Assembly (NCBI GenBank): GCA_965115915.1
Contig: OZ220483.1
Location: 124,001 to 188,000 of the forward strand
Direction: 5' to 3'
Length of the DNA: 64,000 nucleotides
Origin: G965115915 sp965115915
GTDB lineage: Bacteria; Pseudomonadota; Gammaproteobacteria; Eutrophobiales; Eutrophobiaceae
The position numbers were made by a program, and so were the translations under genes. This document shows positions 42,147 to 52,262 of this stretch, piece after piece; positions within the stretch are counted from its first letter, which is position 1, and the number at the start of each line of letters is the position of its first letter. The notes beneath the pieces were generated by a model that was not told the origin of the DNA, made no database searches, and was given only the letters and a program-made list of their open reading frames with translations.

Positions 42147-44267
42147 ATGAACATCATCATCCCAAGACAGATCGCTTACGTACTGTGTTATGCAATGACG
42201 CTTTCTATGAGTACAGTCGTGATGGCTGCCAGCCTCGACAACATAGAGTATTCTGCATTGCCGGATGGCCAGATACAGGTGCAACTGCAGTTTTCTGAAG
42301 CGCTTCCCGGAGAGCCGACGCATTTCACTATCGATGACCCGGCGCGTATCGCAATGGACTTCCCTGAGGTCAGTTCCAGTCTGGAAGAGAAGACGCAGTA
42401 TCTGAGGGTTGGTGTGGCAAACAGCGTTACTGTGGTGGAGGGAGATGGACGTACCCGGGTAGTGCTCAGTCTGGTGCGCGCCGTGCCGTACACGGTCGAG
42501 ATAAATGGCAGCAACGTGTTTCTCAATTTGTCGGGCTCTGCGGCGATGATGTCTGCGGATACTGCCGATTACGTATTGCCGAGCGCGGGCGGTATTACGG
42601 ATGTGGATTTCCAACGTGGTTCAGGCGGGGAAGGGCGTATCATGGTGCGCCTGTCGGATCCCTCGATTGCAGTCAACATGGTCAAACAGGGTGACACGAT
42701 AACTCTCAACTTTGTCAATACGGAGCTCCCCATCAGGCTCGATCGGACTTTGGACGTTGTTGATTTTGCCACCCCGGTGAAGGAAGTGGACACCGCAATG
42801 GAGGGTAATAATACGGTGATGCGGATTACCCCGGTGAATGACAATTATGACCATGTGGCCTATCAGACCGACGATGTTTACATGATAGAACTCAAACCGC
42901 TGAGTGTTGCCGAGCGCGAGGAAAGGAAAAGGGAGAAGCAGCTTTTTGAGGGAGAACGTATTTCGCTCAATTTTCAGGATATAGAGGTCCGTGCCGTGTT
43001 GCAGTTGTTGGCTGATTTCAATCAGTTCAATCTGGTTGTCAGCGATACCGTATCCGGCTCTGTTACGCTGCGCCTGAAGAATGTGCCATGGGACCAAGCG
43101 CTGGACATTGTTCTGAAGACTCGCGGGCTGGGCATGAGAAAAACCGGTAATGTGGTTCTCGTGGCACCTCAGGAAGAACTGGCCAACCGGGAGCGGGTGG
43201 AGCTTGAGACGGAGCGTCAGATAGAGCAGCTTGCCCCGTTGCGTACCGAGTTTATTCGCATCAATTATGCCGATGCCTCCAATATGGCATCACTGATCGG
43301 CACCGTTGGTGGCGGTGGAGAGGGCGGAGCCGAAGGTGGTGGCAATAGTCTGCTTTCCGAGCGGGGCAATGTTTCCATAGACTCCAGGACCAACACGCTG
43401 ATCATCCAGGATGTGGCGACCAGCATTGAGGCGATCCGGGAGTTGATCCTGGAATTGGATGTTCCGGTGCGTCAGGTGTTGATAGAGTCGCGCATAGTCA
43501 ATGCGGACAACAAGTTTTCCAAGGACATCGGGGTACGTTTCGGTTATAGCAAGAGAACCGCTCTCGGGACCAAGAGAACGGGGCGTTTTGTGGCCTTTGG
43601 TGGCAGTGAGAACGGCGTGTACCAGTTTGGCGATTCGGAGGACGGAGAGATCACCGCGTTCGGTTCCGAAGAGGGCAGGGAGAATCTGCTGGTTGACCTG
43701 CCGGCCCTGGCGAATGGTGCGTCTGCCACCCTGGCGCTGGGTAAAATTGGCTCTTACCTGCTTCAGCTTGAGTTGTCCGCCCTCATCGCCGAGGGGCGTG
43801 GCGAAGAGATAGCAAGTCCACGGGTCATTACCGCGGACAAGACGGAGGCGGTGATCGAGTCGGGTTCGCAGGTGCCCTACCAGGAGGCCACGTCGAGTGG
43901 GGCAACGACTGTGTCATTCAAGGATGCCACACTGCGTCTGACGGTAACCCCGCAGATTACCCCGGATGACAAGGTACTGATGGATCTGCAGGTCAACCAG
44001 GACCTGATCTCCAGTGTCCGTGTCAATGGTGTGCCTGCGATTGATACCAAGAGCGTTTCTTCCCAGGTGTTGGTTGATAACGGCGAGACAGTCGTACTCG
44101 GCGGGATATATGAGCAGACCGACAGGACCAATGTGGACAGGGTGCCGTTTTTCAGTGAACTCCCGTATGTGGATTTTCTGTTCAAGCGTTCCAAGAAGAC
44201 CCTGGATAAAGAGGAACTGCTGATATTTGTCACCCCGAAAATCCTTTGGGATGAATTGAATATCTAA
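42147..44267 (+). CDS. pilQ: Type IV pilus secretin PilQ
   Basis: A 706-residue outer-membrane channel. Signal peptide to about residue 28 (MSTVVMAAS), two AMIN-type domains, an STN/N0 region (ISLNFQDIEVRAVLQLLADF), secretin-N (FIRINYADASNMASLIGT) and the secretin core (VLIESRIVNADNKFSKDIGVRF, GSQVPYQEATSSG, VDNGETVVLGGIYEQ, VPFFSELPYVDFLFK). It would need PilF for multimer assembly. ACAGGAG precedes the ATG. Confidence 0.96.
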   Translation: MNIIIPRQIAYVLCYAMTLSMSTVVMAASLDNIEYSALPDGQIQVQLQFSEALPGEPTHFTIDDPARIAMDFPEVSSSLEEKTQYLRVGVANSVTVVEGDGRTRVVLSLVRAVPYTVEINGSNVFLNLSGSAAMMSADTADYVLPSAGGITDVDFQRGSGGEGRIMVRLSDPSIAVNMVKQGDTITLNFVNTELPIRLDRTLDVVDFATPVKEVDTAMEGNNTVMRITPVNDNYDHVAYQTDDVYMIELKPLSVAEREERKREKQLFEGERISLNFQDIEVRAVLQLLADFNQFNLVVSDTVSGSVTLRLKNVPWDQALDIVLKTRGLGMRKTGNVVLVAPQEELANRERVELETERQIEQLAPLRTEFIRINYADASNMASLIGTVGGGGEGGAEGGGNSLLSERGNVSIDSRTNTLIIQDVATSIEAIRELILELDVPVRQVLIESRIVNADNKFSKDIGVRFGYSKRTALGTKRTGRFVAFGGSENGVYQFGDSEDGEITAFGSEEGRENLLVDLPALANGASATLALGKIGSYLLQLELSALIAEGRGEEIASPRVITADKTEAVIESGSQVPYQEATSSGATTVSFKDATLRLTVTPQITPDDKVLMDLQVNQDLISSVRVNGVPAIDTKSVSSQVLVDNGETVVLGGIYEQTDRTNVDRVPFFSELPYVDFLFKRSKKTLDKEELLIFVTPKILWDELNI

Positions 44268-44504
44268 GCCAGTCGTATTTTGATCCATACCCTGGGGTTG
44301 TTCCCGTGTCCAGGCGTCTGAGACGGGTCTGTCCAGGTAGTCTACTCCCTTATGGGCATGGCCGCCCTGGCGCAAGCCGTTTGCCGAGACGGGGCTGTAC
44401 GGCTGTATCATGCTCCTGCATGCCTGATACCCGCCGCTTCTGTCACTAAGAGGGCACGGTGAAGACAGTCCCGTGCAGGAGCGTGAAGGGACTGCTTCGC
44501 TGCC

Positions 44505-45023
44505 ATGAGCCATGAGAACATATTTCTGGTAGGTGCAATGGGTTCGGGGAAGACCACCATCGGCAAGGCGTTGGCACTGCGATCGAAGAAGACGTTTCAC
44601 GACAGTGACTGGGAGATCAGGCAGCGTACCGGTGCGGATATCAGCCTGATCTTTGATGTGGAGGGAGAAGCCGGATTTCGCAGGCGGGAAAAGGATGTTG
44701 TGCGGGAGATAACGGCGCTGAAGGATATTGTTTTTGCCACTGGCGGGGGGTGTGTACTGGACCGGGACAACCGTCGGCTGCTTGCGGAAAAAGGCTTTGT
44801 GATCTATCTGCGTGCCACGATTGACGTTCTCTGGGAGCGCTTGCGTCATGGTGGAGGCAGGCCTTTGTTGGATGCGTCGACGGAGCCTCGGGAGGTGCTC
44901 GATACCCTGTTGAAGCACAGGGGACCTTTATACGAGGAGGTTGCCGACCACATCATCGATATAGAACACCGGTCCATGGAAAAAATCGTCTCTGAAGCAT
45001 ATGACTGCTATTCAACGCGGTGA
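44505..45023 (+). CDS. aroK: Shikimate kinase
   Basis: A 172-residue P-loop kinase that phosphorylates shikimate. Walker A is GAMGSGKTTIG (10-20), shikimate-binding HDSDWEIRQRTG with Asp, FRRREKDV, and GGGCVLDRDNR are typical. It overlaps aroB by 4 nt. The 237-bp gap after pilQ contains a 7-bp hairpin (CAGTCCC/GGGACTG, 44466-44494) just before the start and no gene. Confidence 0.94.
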   Translation: MSHENIFLVGAMGSGKTTIGKALALRSKKTFHDSDWEIRQRTGADISLIFDVEGEAGFRRREKDVVREITALKDIVFATGGGCVLDRDNRRLLAEKGFVIYLRATIDVLWERLRHGGGRPLLDASTEPREVLDTLLKHRGPLYEEVADHIIDIEHRSMEKIVSEAYDCYSTR

Positions 45024-46114
45024 GGACGCTCAAGGTACAGCTTGGTGAAAGGAGCTATCCGATCCATATCGGCGCGGGAGTGCTTGGCCGGCCCGAACTG
45101 TTTTCCCCGGTATTGCGTGGCAGACAGGTGTTGATCGTCAGCAATGAAACGGTTGCCCCGTTATTCCTGCCTGCGGTGCGGGATGATTTCCCCGCCGGGT
45201 TTGAACTCCAGGCACATGTCATCCCGGATGGTGAGCGTTACAAGACACTGGGTCAGGCAGAGGCGATTTTTTCCACGTTGATGGACCATGGTTTTGGCCG
45301 GGACTGTTGTATTGTCGCGCTGGGCGGAGGCGTTGTTGGCGACGTGGCAGGCTTTGTCGCGGCCTGCTATCAGCGTGGCGTGGACTTCATTCAGATGCCG
45401 ACCACGCTACTGGCACAGGTTGACTCCGCCATAGGCGGCAAGACGGCGGTGAATCACCCGTTGGGCAAAAACATGATCGGCTGTTTTCATCAACCGGTCG
45501 CCGTCGTCGCGGACACGGCCGCGTTGCGCAGCCTGCCCGATCGGCAATTCAGTTCCGGAATGGCGGAAGTCATAAAGTATGGACTGATCCGTGACGCGGA
45601 GTTTTTTTTCTGGCTGGAACAGAATATGGAGCCGTTGTTACGGCGTGAGCCAGAGAAACTGGAATACGCCATCGAACGTTGTTGCCTGAACAAGGCGTCG
45701 GTGGTCGCGCAGGATGAACGGGAGCAGGGAATGCGTGCGTTGTTGAATTTGGGACACACCTTTGGTCATGCCATTGAAGCCGCATTGCACTATGAACACT
45801 GGTTGCACGGGGAGGCGGTGGCCTGTGGCATGGTGATGGCGGCGCATATGTCGGTGCTGTGCGGTCACCTGTCCGTGTCCGACAAGCAGAGGATACAACA
45901 CCTGCTGTCACAGGCCCATCTTCCTGTGGCGTTGCCTGCCGAACTGGGTCTGGAGGCGCAACAGTTGCTGTCCTTCATGCAGTTGGACAAGAAGGTCCGG
46001 GGCAAGACCATCACGCTGGTTTTGCTGGATGCGATCGGCAAATCCCGCGTCACAAGAGATTATGACCCCGGACTGTTGATGGAGACGCTGCGGACATTCT
46101 GTTCCCGGGCGTAA
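45020..46114 (+). CDS. aroB: 3-Dehydroquinate synthase
   Basis: A 364-residue NAD- and Zn-dependent enzyme of the shikimate pathway. PDGERYKTL, ALGGGVVGDVAGFVAACYQRG, PTTLLAQVDSAIGGKTAVNH, KNMIGCFHQP and LNLGHTFGHAIEA are diagnostic. The GTG start overlaps the aroK stop (GTGA). Confidence 0.96.
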   Translation: MRTLKVQLGERSYPIHIGAGVLGRPELFSPVLRGRQVLIVSNETVAPLFLPAVRDDFPAGFELQAHVIPDGERYKTLGQAEAIFSTLMDHGFGRDCCIVALGGGVVGDVAGFVAACYQRGVDFIQMPTTLLAQVDSAIGGKTAVNHPLGKNMIGCFHQPVAVVADTAALRSLPDRQFSSGMAEVIKYGLIRDAEFFFWLEQNMEPLLRREPEKLEYAIERCCLNKASVVAQDEREQGMRALLNLGHTFGHAIEAALHYEHWLHGEAVACGMVMAAHMSVLCGHLSVSDKQRIQHLLSQAHLPVALPAELGLEAQQLLSFMQLDKKVRGKTITLVLLDAIGKSRVTRDYDPGLLMETLRTFCSRA

Positions 46115-46206
46115 TCGCTCTGCCTGCGGGCCGGTTTCAACCGGGGCTGTGGCACCAACTGGCTGAATAGAAAGCGGATTTCCGTGCGGCGCTTGCAGAT
46201 TAGGTA

Positions 46207-46235
46207 TCGACACGGACGGTAGTATCGGATACAAT
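46207..46235 (+). promoter_or_regulatory. Sigma-70-like promoter of gltBD
   Basis: TCGACA (46207-46212), 17-bp spacer, TACAAT (46230-46235); each hexamer has five of six consensus bases. It lies 33 bp before the gltB ATG. Confidence 0.55.
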
Positions 46236-46267
46236 TAACGGTCACGCCGCAGCAAAATCGCGTCTTT

Positions 46268-49200
46268 ATGAGTAAACTCCCAAGTGATCATGGCCTGTAT
46301 AGCCCGACCCTGGAGCATGACTCCTGTGGGGTTGGCTTTGTAGTCAATATAAAGGGAGTACGTTCGCACGGGATCGTTGAAAATGCGTTGACCATCCTGA
46401 AGAATCTTCTGCATCGGGGCGCGTGTGGTTGCGAGACCAACACAGGGGATGGTGTTGGCATCCTTATCCAGAAACCCGACAGGTTTTTTCAGCGGGTTTG
46501 TTCCGATGCGGGGTTCGGTCTGCCAGCCAGCCCGGATTACGGGGCAGGCCTGGTTTTTCTTCCGGTGGATGTCGCGCAGGCCCAGCGCTGTGAGGAGGAG
46601 TTCTCACGCATCATTGCTGAAGAGGGGCAAAGCCTGTTGGGATGGCGTACCCTCTGTGTGGATGACAGCATGTTGGGTGCCACGGCAAAGCGCTGCAGGC
46701 CGGCCATTCGGCAAGTGTTTATAGGCAGGCAGACGGGTCTTGATGTGCCGGCCTTCGAGCGCAAGCTCTATGTGATACGCAAACGCATCGAGCATGTGGT
46801 GCTCCATTCGGACATGCCGGATCGGCATGATTTCCATATCTGTTCGCTGTCTGGCCGCACCTTTGTTTACAAAGGGATGTTGACTGGAACGCAGATCGAA
46901 CCGATGTTTCCCGAGCTGCTGGAAGCGGACATGGAATCCGCGCTGGCTTTGGTACACCAGCGTTTCTCCACCAACACATTGCCATCATGGAGGCTTGCGC
47001 AGCCATTCCGTTTTGTCGCGCACAATGGAGAGATCAACACGGTATGTGGAAACAGGCACTGGATGCGGACCCGGGAAGCCATATGTCAATCCGAATTGTT
47101 CGGGGAGGATATGCAAAAGCTGTTTCCGATAGTGTTCCCGGACAATAGCGATTCTGCCACGTTTGACAACGTGCTGGAATTTCTGCATATGACGGGCAGA
47201 CCGTTGCCGCATGCCATTATGATGATGATCCCGGAGGCGTGGTTTGGCCATGAAACCATGGATGATAAATGCAGGGCGTTTTATGAATATCATGCCTGTC
47301 TGATGGAACCGTGGGACGGTCCTGCGTCCATCGCTTTTACCGATGGGGAACTCATAGGCGCGGTACTGGATCGCAATGGGCTGCGGCCGTCGCGTTACTA
47401 TGTGACCAGGGATGACATGGTGATCATGGCCTCGGAGGTTGGTGTGCTCGAGGTTGCCCCGGAAGATGTGAAGTGCAAGGAACGTTTGCATCCCGGACGG
47501 ATTTTCATGGTGGATACCGTGCAGGGACGCATCATCGATGACAGCGAGATCAAGCAGCGGTTCATAGGGGCGAAGGATTGGCGGCGATGGCTGGATGAAA
47601 ATCTGTTGCCTATAGACAGGCTTCCGGTCCCACGCCAGATCCATGGCACCGAACCTGAGACCTTGAGACAGCGGCAGATTGCGTTCGGCTATACGCAGGA
47701 GGTATTGCGCGTTATTCTTGCCCCGATGGTGGCAAAGGGCGTGGAGCCGATCGGATCGATGGGAATGGATACCGCCCTGGCTGTTTTGTCCAGGCGCTCA
47801 CGTATGCTGTATGACTATTTCAAGCAGCTCTTTGCCCAGGTTACCAATCCTCCGCTGGACGGTATTCGTGAGAAACTGGTAACCCAGGTGTCTGTCACCA
47901 TTGGTCCGGAGCGCAATCTGCTGTATGCGGAACCGGAAAGTTGCCGCAGGATACGCCTGGATTTTCCGATACTGGATAATCGGGAACTGGCCATGCTGCG
48001 TGACATGGATATGCCGGGTTTCAAGGCAAAGCTGTTGCCAATACTGTTTCCGGCGCGGCAGGGCGGCATGCAGGCTGCGCTGGACTCCCTGTTTGAGGCG
48101 GCGGACGCGGCGATCACGGCAGGCCATACCTATCTGATACTGTCGGATCGCGGGGTGGGGAAAGATCAGGCGGCGATCCCCGCGTTACTGGCCGTCTCCG
48201 GACTACACCATCATTTGATTCGCCAGCGCACGCGCACCCGGGTTGGCCTGGTACTGGAATCTGCCGAACCCTGTGAGGTACATCATTTCGCGACGCTGAT
48301 AGGCTATGGTCTGGGTGCCGTCAATCCCTATCTGGCGTTTGAATCGATAGATGATCTGATTGGCAGGGGACTGCTTGAAGGGTGCAATTATCAGCAGGCG
48401 GTAAGCAACTACGTTCAGGCGGTCAACAAGGGACTGATCAAGGTCATGTCAAAGATGGGAATATCCACCGTGCAGTCATATTGTGGCGCACAGATATTTG
48501 AGGCGATTGGCCTGCACCGTAGTGTGATAGATCGGTATTTTACCGGGACCGTGTCGCGTATCGGTGGCATAGATATCGAAGGCATCGAACGCGAGACCCT
48601 GGTGCGACACGAAAAGGCTTTTGCGGAACAGTCTGCACCGGCCGAGTTGGAATCGGGTGGTGAATACCAGTGGCGCAGGGATGGTGAATACCATTTGTTC
48701 AATCCACACACGGTATTCAAATTGCAACATGCCACGCGTTCTGGCCAGTACGGGATATTCAAGGAATATACCGCACTGGTGGATGAGCAGAGCGAGAATA
48801 TGGCGACGCTGCGCGGGCTGTTCGAGTTTGCACAGACACGCGAAGCGATACCATTGGATCAGGTGGAGCCGATAGAGAACATAATGCGCCGTTTTTCGAC
48901 CGGGGCCATGTCCTACGGGTCAATCAGCAGGCAGGCGCACGAAACGCTGGCGATAGCCATGAATCGTATCGGAGGTAAATCCAATACGGGTGAAGGGGGA
49001 GAGGATGCGCAGCGGTATGTGCCGGACGAGAACGGTGACTTGCGCCGGAGTGCGATCAAGCAGGTCGCTTCCGGTCGTTTTGGTGTGACCAGCGAGTATC
49101 TGACCAACGCGGATGATATACAGATCAAGATGGCACAGGGGGCCAAGCCCGGAGAAGGGGGGCAGCTTCCTGGCACGAAGGTATATCCCTGGATCGCCAA

Positions 49201-50815
49201 GGTGCGTCACTCTACCGCGGGTGTGGGATTGATTTCCCCGCCGCCACACCATGACATTTATTCCATCGAGGATCTGGCCCAGTTGATACACGACCTGAAA
49301 AATGCCAACCCCGAGGCGCGAGTACATGTGAAACTCGTTGCCGAGGCCGGGGTTGGAACGGTGGCGGCGGGCGTTGCCAAGGCCCACGCGGATGTGGTGC
49401 TTATTTCCGGCTATGACGGAGGCACGGGCGCGTCTCCGCTGAGCTCGCTGAAGCATGCGGGTCTGCCCTGGGAGCTCGGGCTTGCCGAGACGCAGCAGGT
49501 GCTGGTGAGGAACAAGCTCAGGGATCGTATAGTGGTGCAGACCGATGGACAATTGAAGACGGGTCGTGATGTGGTCATTGCCGCGTTGCTTGGGGCCGAG
49601 GAATATGGCTTTGCCACGGCCCCGCTGGTGGTCATGGGTTGCATAATGATGCGCGTTTGCCATCTGAACACCTGTCCGGTGGGGGTGGCGACACAGAATC
49701 CGGAGTTGGTGAAGAAATTCTCGGGCCAGCCCGAGTTTGTTGAGAACTTCTTTCGTTATATCGCGGAAGAGGTCAGGGAATACATGGCGCGTCTGGGATT
49801 TCGCTGCATGGACGAGATGATCGGTCAGGCGGACAGTTTGTGTACCCGCAACGCGATAACTTACTGGAAGGAGAAGGGGCTGGACTTTTCCGCCATCCTG
49901 CAACCGATGGAGGCCGAACCGGGAGTCGGCGTATACTGTCAGCGCGAGCAGGATCACGGTTTGGAACAGTCGCTGGATATGACAACCATCCTGCCGTTGT
50001 GCGAGGACGCGCTGGAGAAGGCCGAGCCGGTTGACATCATCCTGCCGATTGCCAATACCGATCGCACGGTTGGCACCATACTCGGGCACCATGTTACCCG
50101 CCGTTACGGTGGTGAAGGTTTGCCGGACGACACGATCAATATCCATTTCAATGGTTCGGCCGGCATGAGTTTCGGCGCGTTCATCCCGCGGGGGATCAGC
50201 CTGACCCTGGAGGGTGATGCCAATGACTATATTGGCAAGGGGCTGTCAGGCGGAAAGATCATCGTGTGTCCGCCGAGACACGCGCTGTTCACGCCGGAAG
50301 AGAACATCCTGATTGGCAATGTGGCACTGTACGGTGCGACTCGGGGCGAGGCGTATTTTCGTGGTGTGGCCGGGGAGCGTTTTTGTGTGCGTAACAGCGG
50401 GGCACATGCGGTGGTGGAAGGGGTTGGCGATCATGGCTGTGAGTATATGACCGGAGGGAGGGTGGTCATACTCAGCCGCCCGGGACGGAATTTTGCCGCG
50501 GGGATGTCTGGCGGCATCGCCTATGTGTTGGACCCCGATGGCAGTTTCCCGGTGCATTGCAATCAGGAGATGGTCGGCTTGGAGCCGGTGAGCGCGGATG
50601 AAGATGTGGAATTGCTCAAGAGTATGTTACAGCGTCATCTCACGTATACCAACAGCAGTGTTGCGAAGCGTCTGCTGGACAACTGGCCCGCCGCGCTGGA
50701 TCAGTTTGTAAAGGTTATGCCGCATGACTACAGACGGGTGTTGGAGGCGGTGCAGACGGCGCGTGCGCGGGGCATTTCCGAGGAGGAGGCGATGATGGAA
50801 GCTGCGCATGGCTAA
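46268..50815 (+). CDS. gltB: Glutamate synthase (NADPH) large subunit
   Basis: A 1515-residue amidotransferase-oxidoreductase that makes glutamate from glutamine and 2-oxoglutarate. The N-terminal propeptide precedes the nucleophile Cys20 (HDSCGVGFV). Then come the class II amidotransferase domain (NTLPSWRLAQPFRFVAHNGEIN), the central domain, the FMN synthase domain (AKPGEGGQLPGTKVYPWIA, SGYDGGTGASPLSSLKHAG, GCIMMRVCHLNTCPVGVATQ with 3Fe-4S cysteines) and the C-terminal GXGXG beta-helix. gltD overlaps by 8 nt. Confidence 0.97.
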   Translation: MSKLPSDHGLYSPTLEHDSCGVGFVVNIKGVRSHGIVENALTILKNLLHRGACGCETNTGDGVGILIQKPDRFFQRVCSDAGFGLPASPDYGAGLVFLPVDVAQAQRCEEEFSRIIAEEGQSLLGWRTLCVDDSMLGATAKRCRPAIRQVFIGRQTGLDVPAFERKLYVIRKRIEHVVLHSDMPDRHDFHICSLSGRTFVYKGMLTGTQIEPMFPELLEADMESALALVHQRFSTNTLPSWRLAQPFRFVAHNGEINTVCGNRHWMRTREAICQSELFGEDMQKLFPIVFPDNSDSATFDNVLEFLHMTGRPLPHAIMMMIPEAWFGHETMDDKCRAFYEYHACLMEPWDGPASIAFTDGELIGAVLDRNGLRPSRYYVTRDDMVIMASEVGVLEVAPEDVKCKERLHPGRIFMVDTVQGRIIDDSEIKQRFIGAKDWRRWLDENLLPIDRLPVPRQIHGTEPETLRQRQIAFGYTQEVLRVILAPMVAKGVEPIGSMGMDTALAVLSRRSRMLYDYFKQLFAQVTNPPLDGIREKLVTQVSVTIGPERNLLYAEPESCRRIRLDFPILDNRELAMLRDMDMPGFKAKLLPILFPARQGGMQAALDSLFEAADAAITAGHTYLILSDRGVGKDQAAIPALLAVSGLHHHLIRQRTRTRVGLVLESAEPCEVHHFATLIGYGLGAVNPYLAFESIDDLIGRGLLEGCNYQQAVSNYVQAVNKGLIKVMSKMGISTVQSYCGAQIFEAIGLHRSVIDRYFTGTVSRIGGIDIEGIERETLVRHEKAFAEQSAPAELESGGEYQWRRDGEYHLFNPHTVFKLQHATRSGQYGIFKEYTALVDEQSENMATLRGLFEFAQTREAIPLDQVEPIENIMRRFSTGAMSYGSISRQAHETLAIAMNRIGGKSNTGEGGEDAQRYVPDENGDLRRSAIKQVASGRFGVTSEYLTNADDIQIKMAQGAKPGEGGQLPGTKVYPWIAKVRHSTAGVGLISPPPHHDIYSIEDLAQLIHDLKNANPEARVHVKLVAEAGVGTVAAGVAKAHADVVLISGYDGGTGASPLSSLKHAGLPWELGLAETQQVLVRNKLRDRIVVQTDGQLKTGRDVVIAALLGAEEYGFATAPLVVMGCIMMRVCHLNTCPVGVATQNPELVKKFSGQPEFVENFFRYIAEEVREYMARLGFRCMDEMIGQADSLCTRNAITYWKEKGLDFSAILQPMEAEPGVGVYCQREQDHGLEQSLDMTTILPLCEDALEKAEPVDIILPIANTDRTVGTILGHHVTRRYGGEGLPDDTINIHFNGSAGMSFGAFIPRGISLTLEGDANDYIGKGLSGGKIIVCPPRHALFTPEENILIGNVALYGATRGEAYFRGVAGERFCVRNSGAHAVVEGVGDHGCEYMTGGRVVILSRPGRNFAAGMSGGIAYVLDPDGSFPVHCNQEMVGLEPVSADEDVELLKSMLQRHLTYTNSSVAKRLLDNWPAALDQFVKVMPHDYRRVLEAVQTARARGISEEEAMMEAAHG

Positions 50816-52262
50816 GGTTACCGGCTTTCTCGAATTCCCGCGACAGCCGCAGCCGTACCGGCCGGTCGATACGCGGCTCAAGGACTGGAACGAGGTGATG
50901 CGGCGTTGGGAAGACGCCGAACTGAACAGGCAGGCGGCGAGGTGTATGGATTGTGGCATCCCGTTTTGTCATCAGGGTTGTCCATTGGGCAATCTGATCC
51001 CGGACTGGAATGATCTGGTCTGGCGCGGACGCTGGAAGGAAGCGATCTCGCGCCTTCATGCGACCAATAATTTCCCCGAGTTTACCGGTGTCCTCTGCCC
51101 GGCCCCTTGCGAGGGTTCCTGCGTGCTGGACATCAATGACAAGCCGGTCAATATCAAGGCGGTGGAACTGGCGATTATCGACCATGCCTGGGAACAGGAC
51201 TGGGTCGTGCCGCAACCGGCGGCGTCGCGGACGGGGAAAACGGTGGCCATCATTGGCTCCGGGCCTGCGGGTCTGGCGGCCGCACAGCAGTTGGCGCGGG
51301 CAGGGCATCAGGTTAGCGTGTTCGAGCGTGCGGACCGGATCGGCGGGCTGTTACGCTATGGCATACCGGAGTTCAAGATGGAAAAGCACCGGCTCGACCG
51401 CCGCCTGCGGCAGATGGAACAGGAACATGTCTGTTTCAGGACCAATACGCATGTCGGGGTGGACATGTCGGTCGAGGCACTGCGTTCGGAGTTTGATGCG
51501 ATGCTGATCTGTACCGGGAGCTGCCAGGCGCGTGAGCTGTCGATACCGGGACGGGGGTTGTCTGGCGTCCATCAGGCGATGGAGTATCTGCCGATGCAGA
51601 ACCGTGTTTGTGAAGGCGACCCGAAACCGGACGATTTTATTTCAGCTAAGGGTCGGCATGTGGTGATCATCGGTGGTGGCGATACCGGAGCGGATTGTCT
51701 GGGCACGGCAAACCGTCAGGGCGCACTCTCGGTGCATCAGCTTGAGATTATGTCGCGCCCGCCTGACAGTCGTGCCCCGGACAATCCATGGCCGGAGTGG
51801 CCCCGCGTATTTCGCACCGCCTCGGCACACGAAGAGGGGGTGGAGCGTTTGTATTCCGTTTCGACCAGGCGCTTCATCGGTGATGACAGCGGCCGGGTCA
51901 GGGCGCTGGAACTGGTGCAGGTGGAAATGCGGCCTGTGGATGGCCGGATGGAGATGCGGGAAATCCCGGGCAGCGGTCGGGAGTTGCCGTGTGACCTGGT
52001 ACTGCTGGCACTCGGTTTTGTCGGGCCGGAACCGGACGGCCTGTTGCGGCAACTGGGGGTGGAGTTGAACGCCAGGGGCAATGTGCGCACCGACGACACC
52101 TGGATGAGCAGTGTGGAAGGCGTGTTTGCCGCCGGAGACGCCAGGCGTGGACAGAGCCTGATCGTCTGGGCGATTGCCGAGGGCAGGAGTGTGGCCCGTG
52201 CGATGGATGCATACCTGGTCGGCGCCTCATCGCTCCCCGCACCCCTGCAGAACACGGATTAA
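50808..52262 (+). CDS. gltD: Glutamate synthase (NADPH) small subunit
   Basis: A 484-residue FAD protein that passes electrons from NADPH to GltB. N-terminal cysteine motifs for two 4Fe-4S clusters (ARCMDCGIPFCHQGCPLGN; CPAPCEGSCVL), FAD-binding VAIIGSGPAGLAAAQQL, NADPH-binding VVIIGGGDTGADC, and the C-terminal VFAAGDARRGQSLIVWAI are visible. It overlaps gltB and ends convergently with uppP, sharing 4 nt. Confidence 0.97.
   Translation: MAKVTGFLEFPRQPQPYRPVDTRLKDWNEVMRRWEDAELNRQAARCMDCGIPFCHQGCPLGNLIPDWNDLVWRGRWKEAISRLHATNNFPEFTGVLCPAPCEGSCVLDINDKPVNIKAVELAIIDHAWEQDWVVPQPAASRTGKTVAIIGSGPAGLAAAQQLARAGHQVSVFERADRIGGLLRYGIPEFKMEKHRLDRRLRQMEQEHVCFRTNTHVGVDMSVEALRSEFDAMLICTGSCQARELSIPGRGLSGVHQAMEYLPMQNRVCEGDPKPDDFISAKGRHVVIIGGGDTGADCLGTANRQGALSVHQLEIMSRPPDSRAPDNPWPEWPRVFRTASAHEEGVERLYSVSTRRFIGDDSGRVRALELVQVEMRPVDGRMEMREIPGSGRELPCDLVLLALGFVGPEPDGLLRQLGVELNARGNVRTDDTWMSSVEGVFAAGDARRGQSLIVWAIAEGRSVARAMDAYLVGASSLPAPLQNTD

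Noticed and set aside
46131..46144. CCGGTTTCAACCGG hairpin after aroB as a terminator
   Set aside because: A 2-nt loop and no T-tract make a rho-independent terminator unlikely.
48920..50146. 408-residue minus-strand open frame opposite gltB
   Set aside because: Antisense shadow; gltB motifs explain the region completely.
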